The notes beneath the pieces are model-generated. The model saw only the letters and a list, made by a program, of their open reading frames with translations, was not told the DNA's origin and did not search any database. Positions 10,301 through 16,059 of a stretch of 20,966 bases of DNA are shown here, in pieces. Position numbers and translations under genes: made by a program. Position 1 is the stretch's first letter, and each line of letters begins with the position of its first letter. This DNA comes from Sporomusaceae bacterium. Lineage in GTDB: Bacteria; Bacillota_C; Negativicutes; Sporomusales_B; UBA7701. The stretch spans positions 1-20,966 of the forward strand of contig JALHDI010000043.1 of the NCBI GenBank assembly GCA_022839045.1, given 5' to 3'.

Positions 10301-13103
10301 CAGTCGGGGAGGGTGCGGACGGCTTCGCCGCGACCGGAGCCGCCGGCGTCTGCTCGTCTCCGCGGGACTCCGGGGGCGTCGCGCCGTCTCCCGGAGCCGC
10401 CGTCTTCGGCTCCGCCTCCGCCTCCGCCTCCGCCTTGGCTTTTTCGTCTGCGCCCGCCTTTTCCGCCAGCTTGGCCATGGCGACCGGGACTTGGCGGATG
10501 TTTCCCGTGCGGATCGATTCGACGAAGCGCTCGTACTCGGTCAAATCGTCCTCGGACTGCTTGCGGACGCCACGGACGAACGTCAAGAGCCGTGTGACGC
10601 CATCCGCGAACTTGTCGAAGAGTCCCTTCGACACAGGGTCGAACTTCCCTTGGATGTAGTCCTGGAAGTTGTTCGCCCCGGATTCCTCGTTGAACTCCTC
10701 GGCCTCCGAAAGCGGCGCCCCGAAAGCGGCCTTGAAGCCGTCGACGACCTCCTTCGTCAGCAAACCGGATCGCTTGAGCACCTTCACCACGGCATGGAAG
10801 ATTTCATGAAACTGCGCGCCCGGCATCGCCTCGACGTTGAGGTCGATCGTGCCCGACATCCGGGCCAAGTCCCCCTCCGACACCTGAGTCCCGTCTTCGT
10901 CGGCCACCGTGAACTTGGCTTCGTCGGCCTTCACGTACTGGTCGACGGCCTTGCGGCGCTCCTCCAGCGTCATGCCGCGCCATTTCTCCATCGTCATCTC
11001 CACGCCCGCGGCGTTGATCGCCTGGACGATGGAAATATGATATCCGTCGTAGTCGTCCATGAGCTTTTCGTCGGTGATGGCGAATTCGCTTGCAGGCCTC
11101 GTCCGAATCGTCAAATCCACTTGCGGCGATCCGGCGGGCGCCCCGTCGGCGCGCGTCAGGTGGATCGTACCGTCGTCGTCCCGCGTCGCCTGAATCCACG
11201 GCATCGCCTGCGACACCTGCTCGGAGAGAAACAGCATCTCGCGGCCGCCCATCGCCGTCTTCATCTTCTCCGCGTCCCCGCCAATGGCCTTGTAGGTCTT
11301 CTCGAAGGAATGGGACATCAAGACTGCCGTGTCGATGTCAAGACCGAACCGCTTGGCGAAATCCGCGACCTTCCCTCCGTCGGAAATCCATCCCCGGAAG
11401 AGCATCCCAAGCTGCGTCCCGAACGTGTCCAGGTCCTTCTTTCCATAATCGCCGGATGTGAACTTCGTCGCCAGATTATGATTGAGCAGCATCGTCGAGA
11501 CAAGCTCCTCCTTCGACTTGAACAGCCCGGATCTGTGGATGATCGTATTCTTGCCCGCGCCGATGGCGGCAAACAGCCCCATCGTCCCAAACGACGCCTC
11601 GGCCTCTTCCACCATGCCGGACGCCACGGAAGCCGCTACGTCCCGCCCAAGGCCGATCGCCACAAACGCATTTTCGATCCCTTTTTGAAAGACTTCCTGC
11701 GACAACTCTTCGCCCGTCGTGGCCGCCCACCACCCGAGGACGCCCGCGCCGCCTTTCACCACCTCCTTCGTGATGCCATTCTTGAAAACCGTCGCAAACT
11801 TCAGGAACGCCTCTCGCTTGCCGAGCTTCTTGATCGGCCCGCTCCAACCTAAAAACTGAGCACGTTCAATTCCCCACCACGCCGTAGCCGCCGCAAGCTG
11901 TCCAACTTGGAATTCCAGCGAGGTCACGTCCCCGCCCTCCGCCGCCACTTGGTTTTCGAAATCAAGCGCCGCCTGTCCTATGATCGCAGCCGAACCGACT
12001 CCCGTCAGGGAATACCACCCGTATGGCAGCGACGTCGCCACGCCGACGATCGCGTTTCCCAGTCCGCCCCAGTCCGCCATCGGCGCTTCGTTCGCCAGTT
12101 CAAGCAACGCCCGCTGCTCGGCCATGGTCTGATACAGTTCATCGTCCTGGTAGATCGCCTGCACACCCTTGTAGAACAAGTAGTTCCCAGCCTTGAACGG
12201 AGTCTCCACCACGCTACGCACGAAGCCACGCGCCAGGTCTTCCACCCACGAGCGGCCGTCGGACGCCTCGCGCAGCGTGTGCAGCATCGGTATTACCTTG
12301 CGCTGATCCTCCAGCGACATCAAAGAAAACTTGTCCAGCCGCTCCGGGTCCAGCTTGCCTTTGTGGGCCAGCGCGTGCTCGACGATCTCCTCCGCGAAGA
12401 CGGATTCCAGACCCTTGCTCGCCTGAGCAACAACCGCCCAGGCGTTCTGGCGCATCAACTCGGCCTCGTAGTCAGCAACATCCTTGCGGTCGCGGGCTAG
12501 CTGGCGAAGCTCTTCGATCCGCTTTCGCTTCACCTCGTATTCGGCTTTTTCTCGTTCAATCCGTTCGAGCGCGAACGGATTGTTCGCGTCTTTTACTGTG
12601 AGCCGCCTCCGGTCTTTCTCGATCTTGCGAAGCTGATCCATCAGACTCCGGTCTTCAGGCGTAAAATCCTCGCCCAGAATAGACAACTCGTCGTTCGACA
12701 ACTGCGAACCGTGCCACGCCTTGGACGCCCATTCCCCCGCCTTTTCGCTGAACTTGTCAGGAGACTTCTCGCGGACGTATTTCACCCGTCCCTGGACGTC
12801 CTCCTTCGGGATCGCCTGAAACGCCTTGTAGTCTGGCGACCACAGGCTTTCCAGCGATCCGTCGACGATGATCTTTTTCATCTTCTGAAGATACGACGCC
12901 GGGTCGAGGTCGCGCTGATCCGGCGTGAACTCCCGCCCCGTCATCGATTCGAAGCCTAACGTCTCCTTGCAGAGCGTGACCGCCGCCCACCGGACGCGAT
13001 CCGGATCGCCCTCTGGGTCTTGCAAAAAGGCGTCCCGAAGCGTCTTCCGGTCCGCGTCCGCGTAGCGCTGCAAGACAAACTCGAAATCTTCAGAATTGTT
13101 CAT
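1389..13103 (-). CDS. Giant polyvalent internal virion protein, 3904 aa (zincin, DdrB/ParB, ART, RadC-JAMM, ART, PRTase, helical C-terminus)
   Basis: Last gene of the late operon, in the place of the T7 gp16-type internal core protein. Start: the ATG at 13103 overlaps the upstream stop by 14 bases; the frame also opens at a TTG at 13148, which is less likely. Domains by residue: 1-330 helical and charged; hydrophobic stretches near 343-378, 447-463 and 505-518; zincin HEIFH at 766-770; Pro/Ala/Glu-rich linker about 875-950; DdrB/ParB-like domain with SGNGR at 1036-1040; ART1 from YHGT at 1478; RadC-type JAMM HNHPSGD at 1842-1848; ART2 from YHGT at 2139; phosphoribosyltransferase with VDDTYTTG at 2565-2572; acidic and basic coiled-coil linker about 2849-2957; long helical C-terminus with hydrophobic segments near 3752-3773 and 3795-3810. 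RHSIR recurs at 1401, 1637, 2092 and 2423. This mix is typical of phage polyvalent proteins, which are thought to enter the cell with the DNA. Residues about 2644-2700 seem to be read out of frame, so the single-polypeptide model is uncertain there. Confidence 0.85.
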   Translation of the reverse strand: MNNSEDFEFVLQRYADADRKTLRDAFLQDPEGDPDRVRWAAVTLCKETLGFESMTGREFTPDQRDLDPASYLQKMKKIIVDGSLESLWSPDYKAFQAIPKEDVQGRVKYVREKSPDKFSEKAGEWASKAWHGSQLSNDELSILGEDFTPEDRSLMDQLRKIEKDRRRLTVKDANNPFALERIEREKAEYEVKRKRIEELRQLARDRKDVADYEAELMRQNAWAVVAQASKGLESVFAEEIVEHALAHKGKLDPERLDKFSLMSLEDQRKVIPMLHTLREASDGRSWVEDLARGFVRSVVETPFKAGNYLFYKGVQAIYQDDELYQTMAEQRALLELANEAPMADWGGLGNAIVGVATSLPYGWYSLTGVGSAAIIGQAALDFENQVAAEGGDVTSLEFQVGQLAAATAWWGIERAQFLGWSGPIKKLGKREAFLKFATVFKNGITKEVVKGGAGVLGWWAATTGEELSQEVFQKGIENAFVAIGLGRDVAASVASGMVEEAEASFGTMGLFAAIGAGKNTIIHRSGLFKSKEELVSTMLLNHNLATKFTSGDYGKKDLDTFGTQLGMLFRGWISDGGKVADFAKRFGLDIDTAVLMSHSFEKTYKAIGGDAEKMKTAMGGREMLFLSEQVSQAMPWIQATRDDDGTIHLTRADGAPAGSPQVDLTIRTRPASEFAITDEKLMDDYDGYHISIVQAINAAGVEMTMEKWRGMTLEERRKAVDQYVKADEAKFTVADEDGTQVSEGDLARMSGTIDLNVEAMPGAQFHEIFHAVVKVLKRSGLLTKEVVDGFKAAFGAPLSEAEEFNEESGANNFQDYIQGKFDPVSKGLFDKFADGVTRLLTFVRGVRKQSEDDLTEYERFVESIRTGNIRQVPVAMAKLAEKAGADEKAKAEAEAEAEPKTAAPGDGATPPESRGDEQTPAAPVAAKPSAPSPTAAALPSETADRPGIARSGSWSAVTPDGSMRLGGVWGVLDLGSAVTSDMPGYLQELQGRSRGSVSSRLQIQRMGRGIDGTRLMDAATTDQGAPILTADFMVLSGNGRILALREALALGLFEPYRAMVRQRAAELGIDISGIANPVLVRILPPGMEKEQLVKAAELSNRPSILQRGLVETAEADAKILTGSKLIETMDTGDSGDLTLASNRMFMNAFIERTGDQSLRLSDGSASPEAYARVRRAALAAVFEGMPEYRSFLRMIFERGSSEDGVGVKRELDGIMKAAPQLVRLATLKPDYALNVQLGLAFSRYMDFRNRGGSPEAIEADIAQQDMFAARDEFNDAILRQIGLRHSSVLIADLLDNYAARAMAVDPTPDMFGNAPPTPFEVFEQAAKATTPVDLAAIQAAEIAALRALANAGAEQAAEFLETPAGERLGELEANVGRASEADEAERQALVGDLRNSVGQARHSIRARSDTPEFKEYMAAVEAGDRGGDNLVELLHKTKKDGRDKAVAAWLERNPETAKRLEKMVEEAAKKAGYTIKAYHGTDAYDPIRVFKRGKTGYLGPGIYLTDSEKYAQGYADKSGYGGKVYSVFAKALNPLRVSDLADPGREILEASSGRKGTYDNRLKNQSNATFIIKSADIKNLESKGYDSIILKGKRSTDAEYMMFSPNQIKSADPVTYDDAGNVIPLSERFNERNPDIRHSIRSREILEPDNLSQYLESKDVKISSESVDTVRETVQQLLPFFDDPPAAPAVGATVGAEDSPALAALASPAVSELSKRKIRAARIMRAIADANPTEKISPEELNAAFEAGEDVSVILPEFYTPPYNKAWPISGFRIRGAQDIAALSMQLRSPFQEMFKAVYLDKDNVVLDGRVLTVGLINSSLVSPHLVFSNMPEGTVSLIIGHNHPSGDPNPSPKDIQVSELMLKAGRSLGVKVVDHVITDGTMYYSMRNEKLVDFDEPQKPGRRGKRVADWVPQTADWEAFPLFDAQVVNNPELVQIVSENLRYVDSENVFVYVMSTKMKLLGVSRIKADQFEARDELGSRNLVKDHAIIAKRVARFGASNSLFVDVPAGFFKNGVEHADWFSYFSKMQNETGISHVNDVFWKKDGKFWSAARGEPLPGRHPTAFDIATESWTGAFVRESVVQQARMEASARHSIRARSVTPEQDAAYMAAVEAGDKETAQRMVDEAVKAAGYIIYPLYHGTEKPGFFIFNAQDNGGIFLSSSKSVAKTYIDGRAVIDGLRIDDPFRSHPRHAERYANGMVGGIYHLALNPGRMAVVDAKNKTWSDIDTMKDILNARLYRYEVVLADGKPTLIVSESNEHGRNIINLYLEAFGGDLSDHKYSVDDWYDGRDNKTHEVVSYALRFPSVAAYNEFAREAVSPYAVIQDENVDSFTPRLNLLNRPTTRKIAAHFERLGYDSVRFDNVIDMGKGEGTHFDIDETEPSTVYWVRDPAQVKMINPATYDDAGNVIPLSERFNEKSPDIRHSIRGRESAASRTVEEVLTSTSLSWFRKHPDFIPAKKGGDMEAANRLVKKFFKPESVRALKENLPVGEVYLVPVLAREGQSMNMIPLSFAHRLATELGIPVWDKLFKTSSRHNTDIPADQRNWTVHEWDGELPPEGAALIFVDDTYTTGQTISSMAEVAGEPVGIVTLAFSMNGKGYRLSDIDEKRMLDKAGITKAEFEAIYEEEPIQRVTGGQARHYFLKGKRGAEGLLAHIPPRRGGGGVLQVEAVAGSGGAEGSGVGPLDQGASGAAPQPRRRIAPRFDPYDDQQRITGRMLLSSIIATDRVKGIQRDESEYEDLAGSVRVDLAEARKDADAVLASINKRSPSFDEIHAALAAGKADELFKAAGEKAAKLGANAATLAQRGLMDAQRRAVEDADAVLLQDFKNEVGVDPARDLVAVAPALFDPDYKPKPKKSEKSEKSEGEGGAESDADAEAQPTPEQQAMIDAERKRREGAFSKILDMLAAFRADQEVNREKRRREAEERRKKREAQGEKGSADEDEEAEEDEEKFVMPEIDGESAEIKTAAEFAYVLKIGVRQWIERREQRRRERSGESAPGKAPDVFSDPVNVATYRKSMIAILRDIAKKWVDPNAAVTYNAILKAISEIPSNATVAGIELRTARVVARIQRNAVRLSGKKLMADIDADIQRIAIQGKELDALEKDSKRKVKGEHEATARFIRKMLKWSSQRCGSEIERLHKLINDRTKAYGEDEDSQEIDPASDVEIHLWHEQIRAIERWGGMKDLLPGEIMEKGAEIRNWLEKLRLEHQQAMEEKQRFRDEIATLLQNAIMLDPSSMKPKWKLGRKLADEFTATLKQRLEAVMFVKHMTPEEYEAATRGLEAVMDLVSKGSETYRVLTHRYRKQFDNAVKNAIQGTGMTFRQFLKLMDEEIPEDLNRKITSQLAQGVRMTWGNAVQLYASLRQTETYRQNINTHNRSEQAEMLKEAMPVQILRFISAMREVYQVRREELSRVQEAVTGFPVYNPDPLYMPVKIFRDPHGELDNEFRGWRPIPKAFSPRVPHNLDFDESAHIMDVTAESMRNTALAVAFGESGLDLRSILARKDTYSTIVRYHGKDAAQRIIEQVTDHLTDGYRQKAGGVDKIIRGVSTLHTYAALSWNASSGLKQAFATPAWAAVLDGGIRDVWVNLLRHDKASARELMESPGFLARYGAHSLRELIRDAWTDPSKNVLHRFYQAGMTPIMACDLWASMRVGVGVYKSRRDALIRQGVADGEARERAARATWALIEEAQQSDRPENTPDLLRRRGFYAKQMYKFQSANVLQFSHEFTALMRWRESKGANRARARKKFVNAVIANHLLMPLGFAIVQSLVGLALNGPPDDEEEWMKEFFGNLLLEMVAGPFGHIVFFGGLMRKLVGTGLQATGLEPKLYGRAVIPSLDMLDRLQRRGLVTMSDIAQADWDAVRDDVLDLLGQVNVPVRYADRMWWTWVEDEDEAERRRRMRRAD
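5003..5171 (-). other. Protein-like segment read out of frame inside the giant gene
   Basis: From the run AAAGGG (minus strand, 5174 to 5169) the alternative frame reads KGSEAPRVYSLTSLQEEAA and continues for about 54 codons to RPVPRRNPAAE and a TAG at 5003-5005. It follows the preceding protein text smoothly. The giant frame instead gives a Gly/Arg-rich, low-quality sequence. By hand count, third positions are GC in 47 of 54 codons in the alternative frame and in 28 of 54 in the giant frame; coding around it is strongly GC at third positions. The true frame here is therefore probably the alternative one, entered by a one-base change in AAAGGG and left near 5003, or ending there. Confidence 0.7.
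5190..5800 (-). other. Phosphoribosyltransferase-like domain in the giant protein
   Basis: The segment ALIFVDDTYTTGQTISSM contains the classical PRPP-binding loop of type I phosphoribosyltransferases (hydrophobic strand, two acidic residues, then TTG; VDDTYTTG at residues 2565-2572). Upstream, EVYLVPVLAREGQSMNMIPL matches the first core strand and loop. Phosphoribosyltransferase folds occur in polyvalent phage proteins, where they may act on nucleotides or modify targets. The end of the domain runs into a region whose reading frame is doubtful. Confidence 0.75.
5824..5908. repeat. ART tail repeat, copy B (after ART2)
   Basis: An imperfect direct repeat of about 85 bases, encoding TYDDAGNVIPLSERFNE-KS-PDIRHSIR on the minus strand. 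Its partner is at 8182-8266. Both copies keep the core CGGATCGAATG (plus strand) and most bases of the NVIPLSERFN part, so duplication or repeated acquisition as a cassette end is likely. Confidence 0.8.
5908..6692 (-). other. ADP-ribosyltransferase domain 2 (ART2), degenerate triad
   Basis: Starts with YPLYHGT (H2140), then GGIFLSSSKSVAKTY, and ends with TVYWVRDPAQVKM before the same TYDDAGNVIPLSERFNE tail as ART1. Aligned by eye to ART1, the tyrosine position is F2159 and the glutamate position is V2385, so two of three catalytic-triad residues are changed. The domain is longer than ART1 and AT-rich. It may be an inactive copy kept for binding, or it may use other residues. Confidence 0.65.
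6760..6830. repeat. ART leader repeat, copy B (before ART2)
   Basis: Encodes RHSIRARSVTPEQDAAYMAAVEAGD on the minus strand as one run interrupted by two non-conserved residues relative to its partner. Both copies share the DNA core gcctcgaccgccgccatata. The partner is at 8835-8903. Confidence 0.75.
7440..7820 (-). other. RadC-type JAMM domain in the giant protein
   Basis: The string LIIGHNHPSGDPNPSPKD, with HNHPSGD at residues 1842-1848, is the full zinc-binding JAMM signature of RadC-family proteins (HxHPSGxxxPSxxD). It is followed by the usual ELMLKAGRSLGVKVVDHVIT. RadC domains are common in mobile elements, but their reaction is still debated: the JAMM fold suggests peptidase, isopeptidase or nuclease activity. 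Here it lies between two RHSIR boundary motifs, and a further region of about 190 residues of unknown fold follows it. Confidence 0.88.
8182..8266. repeat. ART tail repeat, copy A (after ART1)
   Basis: Partner of 5824-5908, encoding TYDDAGNVIPLSERFNE-RN-PDIRHSIR on the minus strand. It closes the ART1 domain and opens the RadC segment. Confidence 0.8.
8265..8680 (-). other. ADP-ribosyltransferase domain 1 (ART1), triad apparently intact
   Basis: The ART signature elements appear in order: KAYHGT with H1479, GPGIYLTDS with Y1503 followed by YAQGYA, and DAEYMMFSPNQIKS with E1599. This is the H-Y-E pattern of diphtheria-toxin/PARP-like enzymes, which move ADP-ribose from NAD+ to a target. A conserved tail, TYDDAGNVIPLSERFNE then PDIRHSIR, follows. 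Base composition is lower in GC than the flanking parts of the gene. The target is unknown; host RNA polymerase or other host proteins are precedents for phage ARTs. Confidence 0.8.
8835..8903. repeat. ART leader repeat, copy A (before ART1)
   Basis: Partner of 6760-6830, with the protein text RHSIRARSDTPEFKEY followed by MAAVEAGD. In this copy an extra helical insert of about 40 residues separates the leader from the ART1 fold, which is absent before ART2. Confidence 0.75.
9750..10260 (-). other. DdrB/ParB-like domain in the giant protein
   Basis: After a low-complexity linker comes a region with ILTADFMVLSGNGRILALRE; the S-G-N-G-R core is at residues 1036-1040. A G-N-G-R turn followed by a helix is characteristic of the DdrB-like branch of the ParB/sulfiredoxin superfamily seen in phage polyvalent proteins. 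It may bind or cut DNA, or bind a nucleotide. The assignment rests on this motif and its setting. Confidence 0.6.
10620..10860 (-). other. Zincin-like metallopeptidase domain in the giant protein
   Basis: The segment AQFHEIFHAVVKVL carries an HExxH zinc-binding and catalytic motif at residues 766-770. It is followed about 35-40 residues later by an acidic stretch (EEFNEESGANNFQDYI) that could supply the third zinc ligand. The pattern agrees with the metallopeptidase domain repeatedly found in polyvalent phage proteins. Possible roles are cutting host proteins after injection or processing the giant protein itself; sequence alone does not separate these. Confidence 0.7.
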
Positions 13104-15141
13104 CGTATTCCAAGGCCCCTTCCTCTTCCTCGTCAGCTTCGTCGTCAAGAACTGAATTCATCAGGTTGTTGTAGTAGCCGCCAACCGCCGTAGCCTCGTT
13201 GTTCACGATGCGTGTATGCGCCTTTTCGACAAGCCTCTTCAACTGCAAATCGGTGAACTCCTTGCCGGCGGCGGTGTCATAGATTCGTGCCTTCAGGAAT
13301 TCAGAAAGCGTCCCCAGTCCCCTCACGCCCGCAAGTTCCTGCGCCTTGTACTCCCTGGCGAGGTCGTAGACGGCCAGCATGAAATCCTCTCCGACCTTGT
13401 AGTGGTCGACCATGTTGAACCAGCCTTCGCCGCTTTCCTCCACCCATCCGGAAACTTTTCTCTTCCGTCCCGCTTCGCCCCTTTCGGATAGCTTGGGGCG
13501 TCCATCCGCGCCGAAAGCGACAAAACCGGCATTGTCGCGCTTGAAGAACCCGTCCAGTTTAAACCCAGCCTCCTCCATGGCGTCGAGCACGCCGATTGCG
13601 TCGACGTTGTCTCTCGCCGTCTTCTTGATGTCGTCGAAGAGGCTGACGAACGAATCAGGAGAGATCGCATTCGCATCGGCCAGCGCATGCAGCCGCTCCA
13701 ACTTATCCGCCGGGGACATGCCGGAAAAACGGAACATGTTCTTGACCGTCTTTTCCGACAGCCGACCCGACCCTCCGGACAATGCGCCGAAATAGCCGCT
13801 CTCCAGCCTCGACACCTCGTAGAGCGCCCGCTCGCGCGCGGCGGGATGCTTCATTGCCTGCGCGTATTCGCGCAACTCCTCGAGCACGGCCTTTTTGTCG
13901 CCTGCGCTTTCGTCTTCAACCGTCTTGCGGCGAAACGCCTCCCATTTTCCATAGTCCAGCTTCTCGGCCGTGGAGTCCGCGAACTGGTCGATCTCCAGCA
14001 ACGCCTCGGGCTTCATCTTCGCCCGGACTTCGTCAAGCGCCTGCACATCTTCTTCCGATGCCTCGTCGATCAGCACGCGCACGGTAAGGTCGCGCGCCAG
14101 CTGGTAGCGTTCGCGGTCCCGCCTCGCGACGACGGCGTCGCGCCGCTCCTTCGCGACGCGCAGCTTCTTGCGCAGCTCCTCCTGGCTTTCCTCCTTAATA
14201 AAGAACGCCGCCGCGTCGCTTTCGTTGTCCACGGAGGCGTCTAACATGGCGAATAGCTTTTGCGCCACCTCCTCGTTTTCGGTGTTGACCGCCTCGTCGA
14301 GGAGATTGTTGACGAATTTCTCCTGGATGCCGTCGTTCGCCTTTGTATACGCCTCGTCGAAGGCGGTCTTGCCCGCCGGGGTCGCGAACTGAATCTGCGC
14401 GGGATCGCGGCTTCCCCCCTCCTGCCATTCCTCGAAGTTGGCAATCTGGCTGCGCGGCGTCTGCGACAAAGCAAACGTCAAGGCCGCCTCGGAGAGGGAC
14501 GCGGCATCGCCCGTTTTGTAGTAGTTGTCAGCCTGCGCCCTGGAGAGCGACGCGAACGCCTCGGCGCGGTCGCGCTCGTGGTTTTGCGCGTCCACACGCC
14601 GGGCCGCCGCGAAGAGCCGTACGCGCAGCGGCTCGATGTGCTTCGCCACCATTTCCGCCTGCTCCGGCGTCATCTGCTGGTCTTCAAACCATTTCGCGTG
14701 TGCCTTCGCTATTTCGACCGTCGCCCCGGACATTCCATCGCCGTTTTCGTCGCCGGGGTCGTAGGGCGTTTCGAAGAGCGATCCGACGTGCCGGCCCTGC
14801 TCGTCGATGCCAGTCTCCCAGAGCGTCACCGCGCTTTGGTACTCCGCGGCCTTCTTGGCGATGAACGTCTCGTTGCGCATCCGGATCGCCCGATCCGCCA
14901 TGTCCCCGGCCAGCCGCGCGGCACCGGCCACCGTCTGCATGGCGTTGTCGAAGCCACGGGCCTTCGCCTCGGCCCCGGCGACGTTCGCCTGGCGGACACC
15001 GCGCTCCCGGTCGATAAGCGGCTGCACGGATCGTGCCTGCGACTCAGTTGCGAGACGGATCAACGGGAGCCGCCTGGCGGATCCGCCCTGCGTAAAGCTC
15101 CAGGGCGTCTTGGTGATGGTGTTGGGCTGGATTCTAGGCAT
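13090..15141 (-). CDS. Internal virion protein, gp15-like position (683 aa)
   Basis: A 683-aa, mostly helical, highly charged protein with few hydrophobic stretches and no enzyme motif I recognise. The N-terminus (MPRIQPNTITKTPW) is basic; the C-terminus is very acidic (DDEADEEEEGALEYDEQF). It lies between a gp14-like gene and the giant gene. This is the place of T7 gp15, which with gp14 and gp16 forms the internal core that is ejected to build the channel for DNA across the envelope. Length is near the usual 700-750 aa of that family. Start: AGGAG lies about 9 bases before the ATG at 15141. Its stop lies inside the giant gene's first codons, which implies coupling. Assignment rests mainly on gene order, size and helical character. 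Confidence 0.65.
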   Translation of the reverse strand: MPRIQPNTITKTPWSFTQGGSARRLPLIRLATESQARSVQPLIDRERGVRQANVAGAEAKARGFDNAMQTVAGAARLAGDMADRAIRMRNETFIAKKAAEYQSAVTLWETGIDEQGRHVGSLFETPYDPGDENGDGMSGATVEIAKAHAKWFEDQQMTPEQAEMVAKHIEPLRVRLFAAARRVDAQNHERDRAEAFASLSRAQADNYYKTGDAASLSEAALTFALSQTPRSQIANFEEWQEGGSRDPAQIQFATPAGKTAFDEAYTKANDGIQEKFVNNLLDEAVNTENEEVAQKLFAMLDASVDNESDAAAFFIKEESQEELRKKLRVAKERRDAVVARRDRERYQLARDLTVRVLIDEASEEDVQALDEVRAKMKPEALLEIDQFADSTAEKLDYGKWEAFRRKTVEDESAGDKKAVLEELREYAQAMKHPAARERALYEVSRLESGYFGALSGGSGRLSEKTVKNMFRFSGMSPADKLERLHALADANAISPDSFVSLFDDIKKTARDNVDAIGVLDAMEEAGFKLDGFFKRDNAGFVAFGADGRPKLSERGEAGRKRKVSGWVEESGEGWFNMVDHYKVGEDFMLAVYDLAREYKAQELAGVRGLGTLSEFLKARIYDTAAGKEFTDLQLKRLVEKAHTRIVNNEATAVGGYYNNLMNSVLDDEADEEEEGALEYDEQF

Positions 15142-15153
15142 AGCTGTTTTCTC

Positions 15154-16059
15154 CTACCAGGAAGGCGACGTCGCGCCGACCGAACTCCCGACGGACATTC
15201 CCGCCCCGGCGAGCGTCGCGTAGGCCGCGAGCGACGCCCCGCCAGTAAACGCCGCCGCCCCGACGGCGACGACCGCGCCCAAGGCGCTGCCGATGCCGGA
15301 GCCCAGCATGCCACGGCGGGCTTTTCTCGCCGCTCTCGCCATCGCGTCGGCCTGGCGATGGGACTCGTAGGACGACAGATAGGCCGAATAGGCCGCACCC
15401 GCCACCTCCGCCGCCTGCCCGTAGGCCCCCGCCGCCTGCCCCCAGCCCTCGGCCTCGCGCTGGTTCGCGGCCATGAGATATTCCCAGATGGTGTCCTGCC
15501 CCTTCTGCATGATCAGGAGCTGCTGGTAGGCGTTGTCGGCGGCTTCGTCCTGCTCCCACATCGCCACCGCAGCGCCCTCGCGCCCCTCGATCAGAACGCC
15601 GTTCGCGGCGAAGGACGCGAGACCCTCTCCGACAATTTGCTCGGACTCCTTGACCGCCTCGCCCTGGCTCGCGTCGATGAAGAACTGGACTTTGCCCGCG
15701 CGGATGCGCTCGTTCCTCGCATTGGCCTCGCCCATCTCCACCATCTTCCGCGCGATGCCCGAATAGGCGTTCGCGCTCTTCAGCATGAAGTCTCCCTGCC
15801 GGGAGTAGAGCATGGACTCTCGATAGAGGCTCGAAGCGTTCGCCTTCGCCGCCTTCGACGACTGCCGAAGCGAGTACATCGATGACAAAGTCGAAGTCAG
15901 TCCAGCCGCCAAAGTCGTGATGCCCATCATCGGCGTCGCGCCGAGCGTCCGGGCGTTGTTGATCCCGCTGAATCCGAAAAAGCTCGATCCCCCGGTCGCG
16001 CCCATTATCTGCGCGCCGCCTCCTTGCGCCGCTCCGCTGATCAGTGGACTCACATACAT
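15154..16059 (-). CDS. Internal virion protein, gp14-like (301 aa)
   Basis: Encodes 301 aa. The ATG at 16059 shares one base with the stop of the upstream tail gene (TGATG) and has GGAGG just before it, so I prefer it to the longer upstream open frame. The N-terminal third contains a hydrophobic stretch (MMGITTLAAGLTSTL) followed by a long helix (SLRQSSKAAKANASSLYRES). The middle is an alanine- and glutamate-rich helical region. The C-terminus is a glycine/alanine-rich hydrophobic tail (SGIGSALGAVVAVGAAAF). This layout, with membrane-active ends around a helical core, fits T7 gp14-type ejection proteins that embed in the outer membrane. The family name is inferred from gene order and layout. 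Confidence 0.7.
   Translation of the reverse strand: MYVSPLISGAAQGGGAQIMGATGGSSFFGFSGINNARTLGATPMMGITTLAAGLTSTLSSMYSLRQSSKAAKANASSLYRESMLYSRQGDFMLKSANAYSGIARKMVEMGEANARNERIRAGKVQFFIDASQGEAVKESEQIVGEGLASFAANGVLIEGREGAAVAMWEQDEAADNAYQQLLIMQKGQDTIWEYLMAANQREAEGWGQAAGAYGQAAEVAGAAYSAYLSSYESHRQADAMARAARKARRGMLGSGIGSALGAVVAVGAAAFTGGASLAAYATLAGAGMSVGSSVGATSPSW

Noticed and set aside
10098..11852. Plus-strand open frame of 584 codons
   Set aside because: Antisense to the zincin and DdrB-like regions; no domain and biased composition.
1389..13103. Giant virion RNA polymerase of the N4 type, suggested by size and gene position
   Set aside because: No RNA polymerase catalytic motifs seen; the recognisable motifs are effector enzymes.
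1389..13103. Lytic transglycosylase domain as in T7 gp16
   Set aside because: No convincing E-S...G-x-x-Q pattern found in the N-terminal region or elsewhere.
13104..13148. Upstream TTG start at 13148 for the giant gene
   Set aside because: It would add 15 basic residues overlapping the end of the gp15-like gene; the ATG at 13103 has a normal short overlap with the upstream stop.
14260..15885. Plus-strand open frame of 541 codons spanning two minus-strand genes
   Set aside because: Runs opposite two well-started, coupled genes and looks like shadow text.
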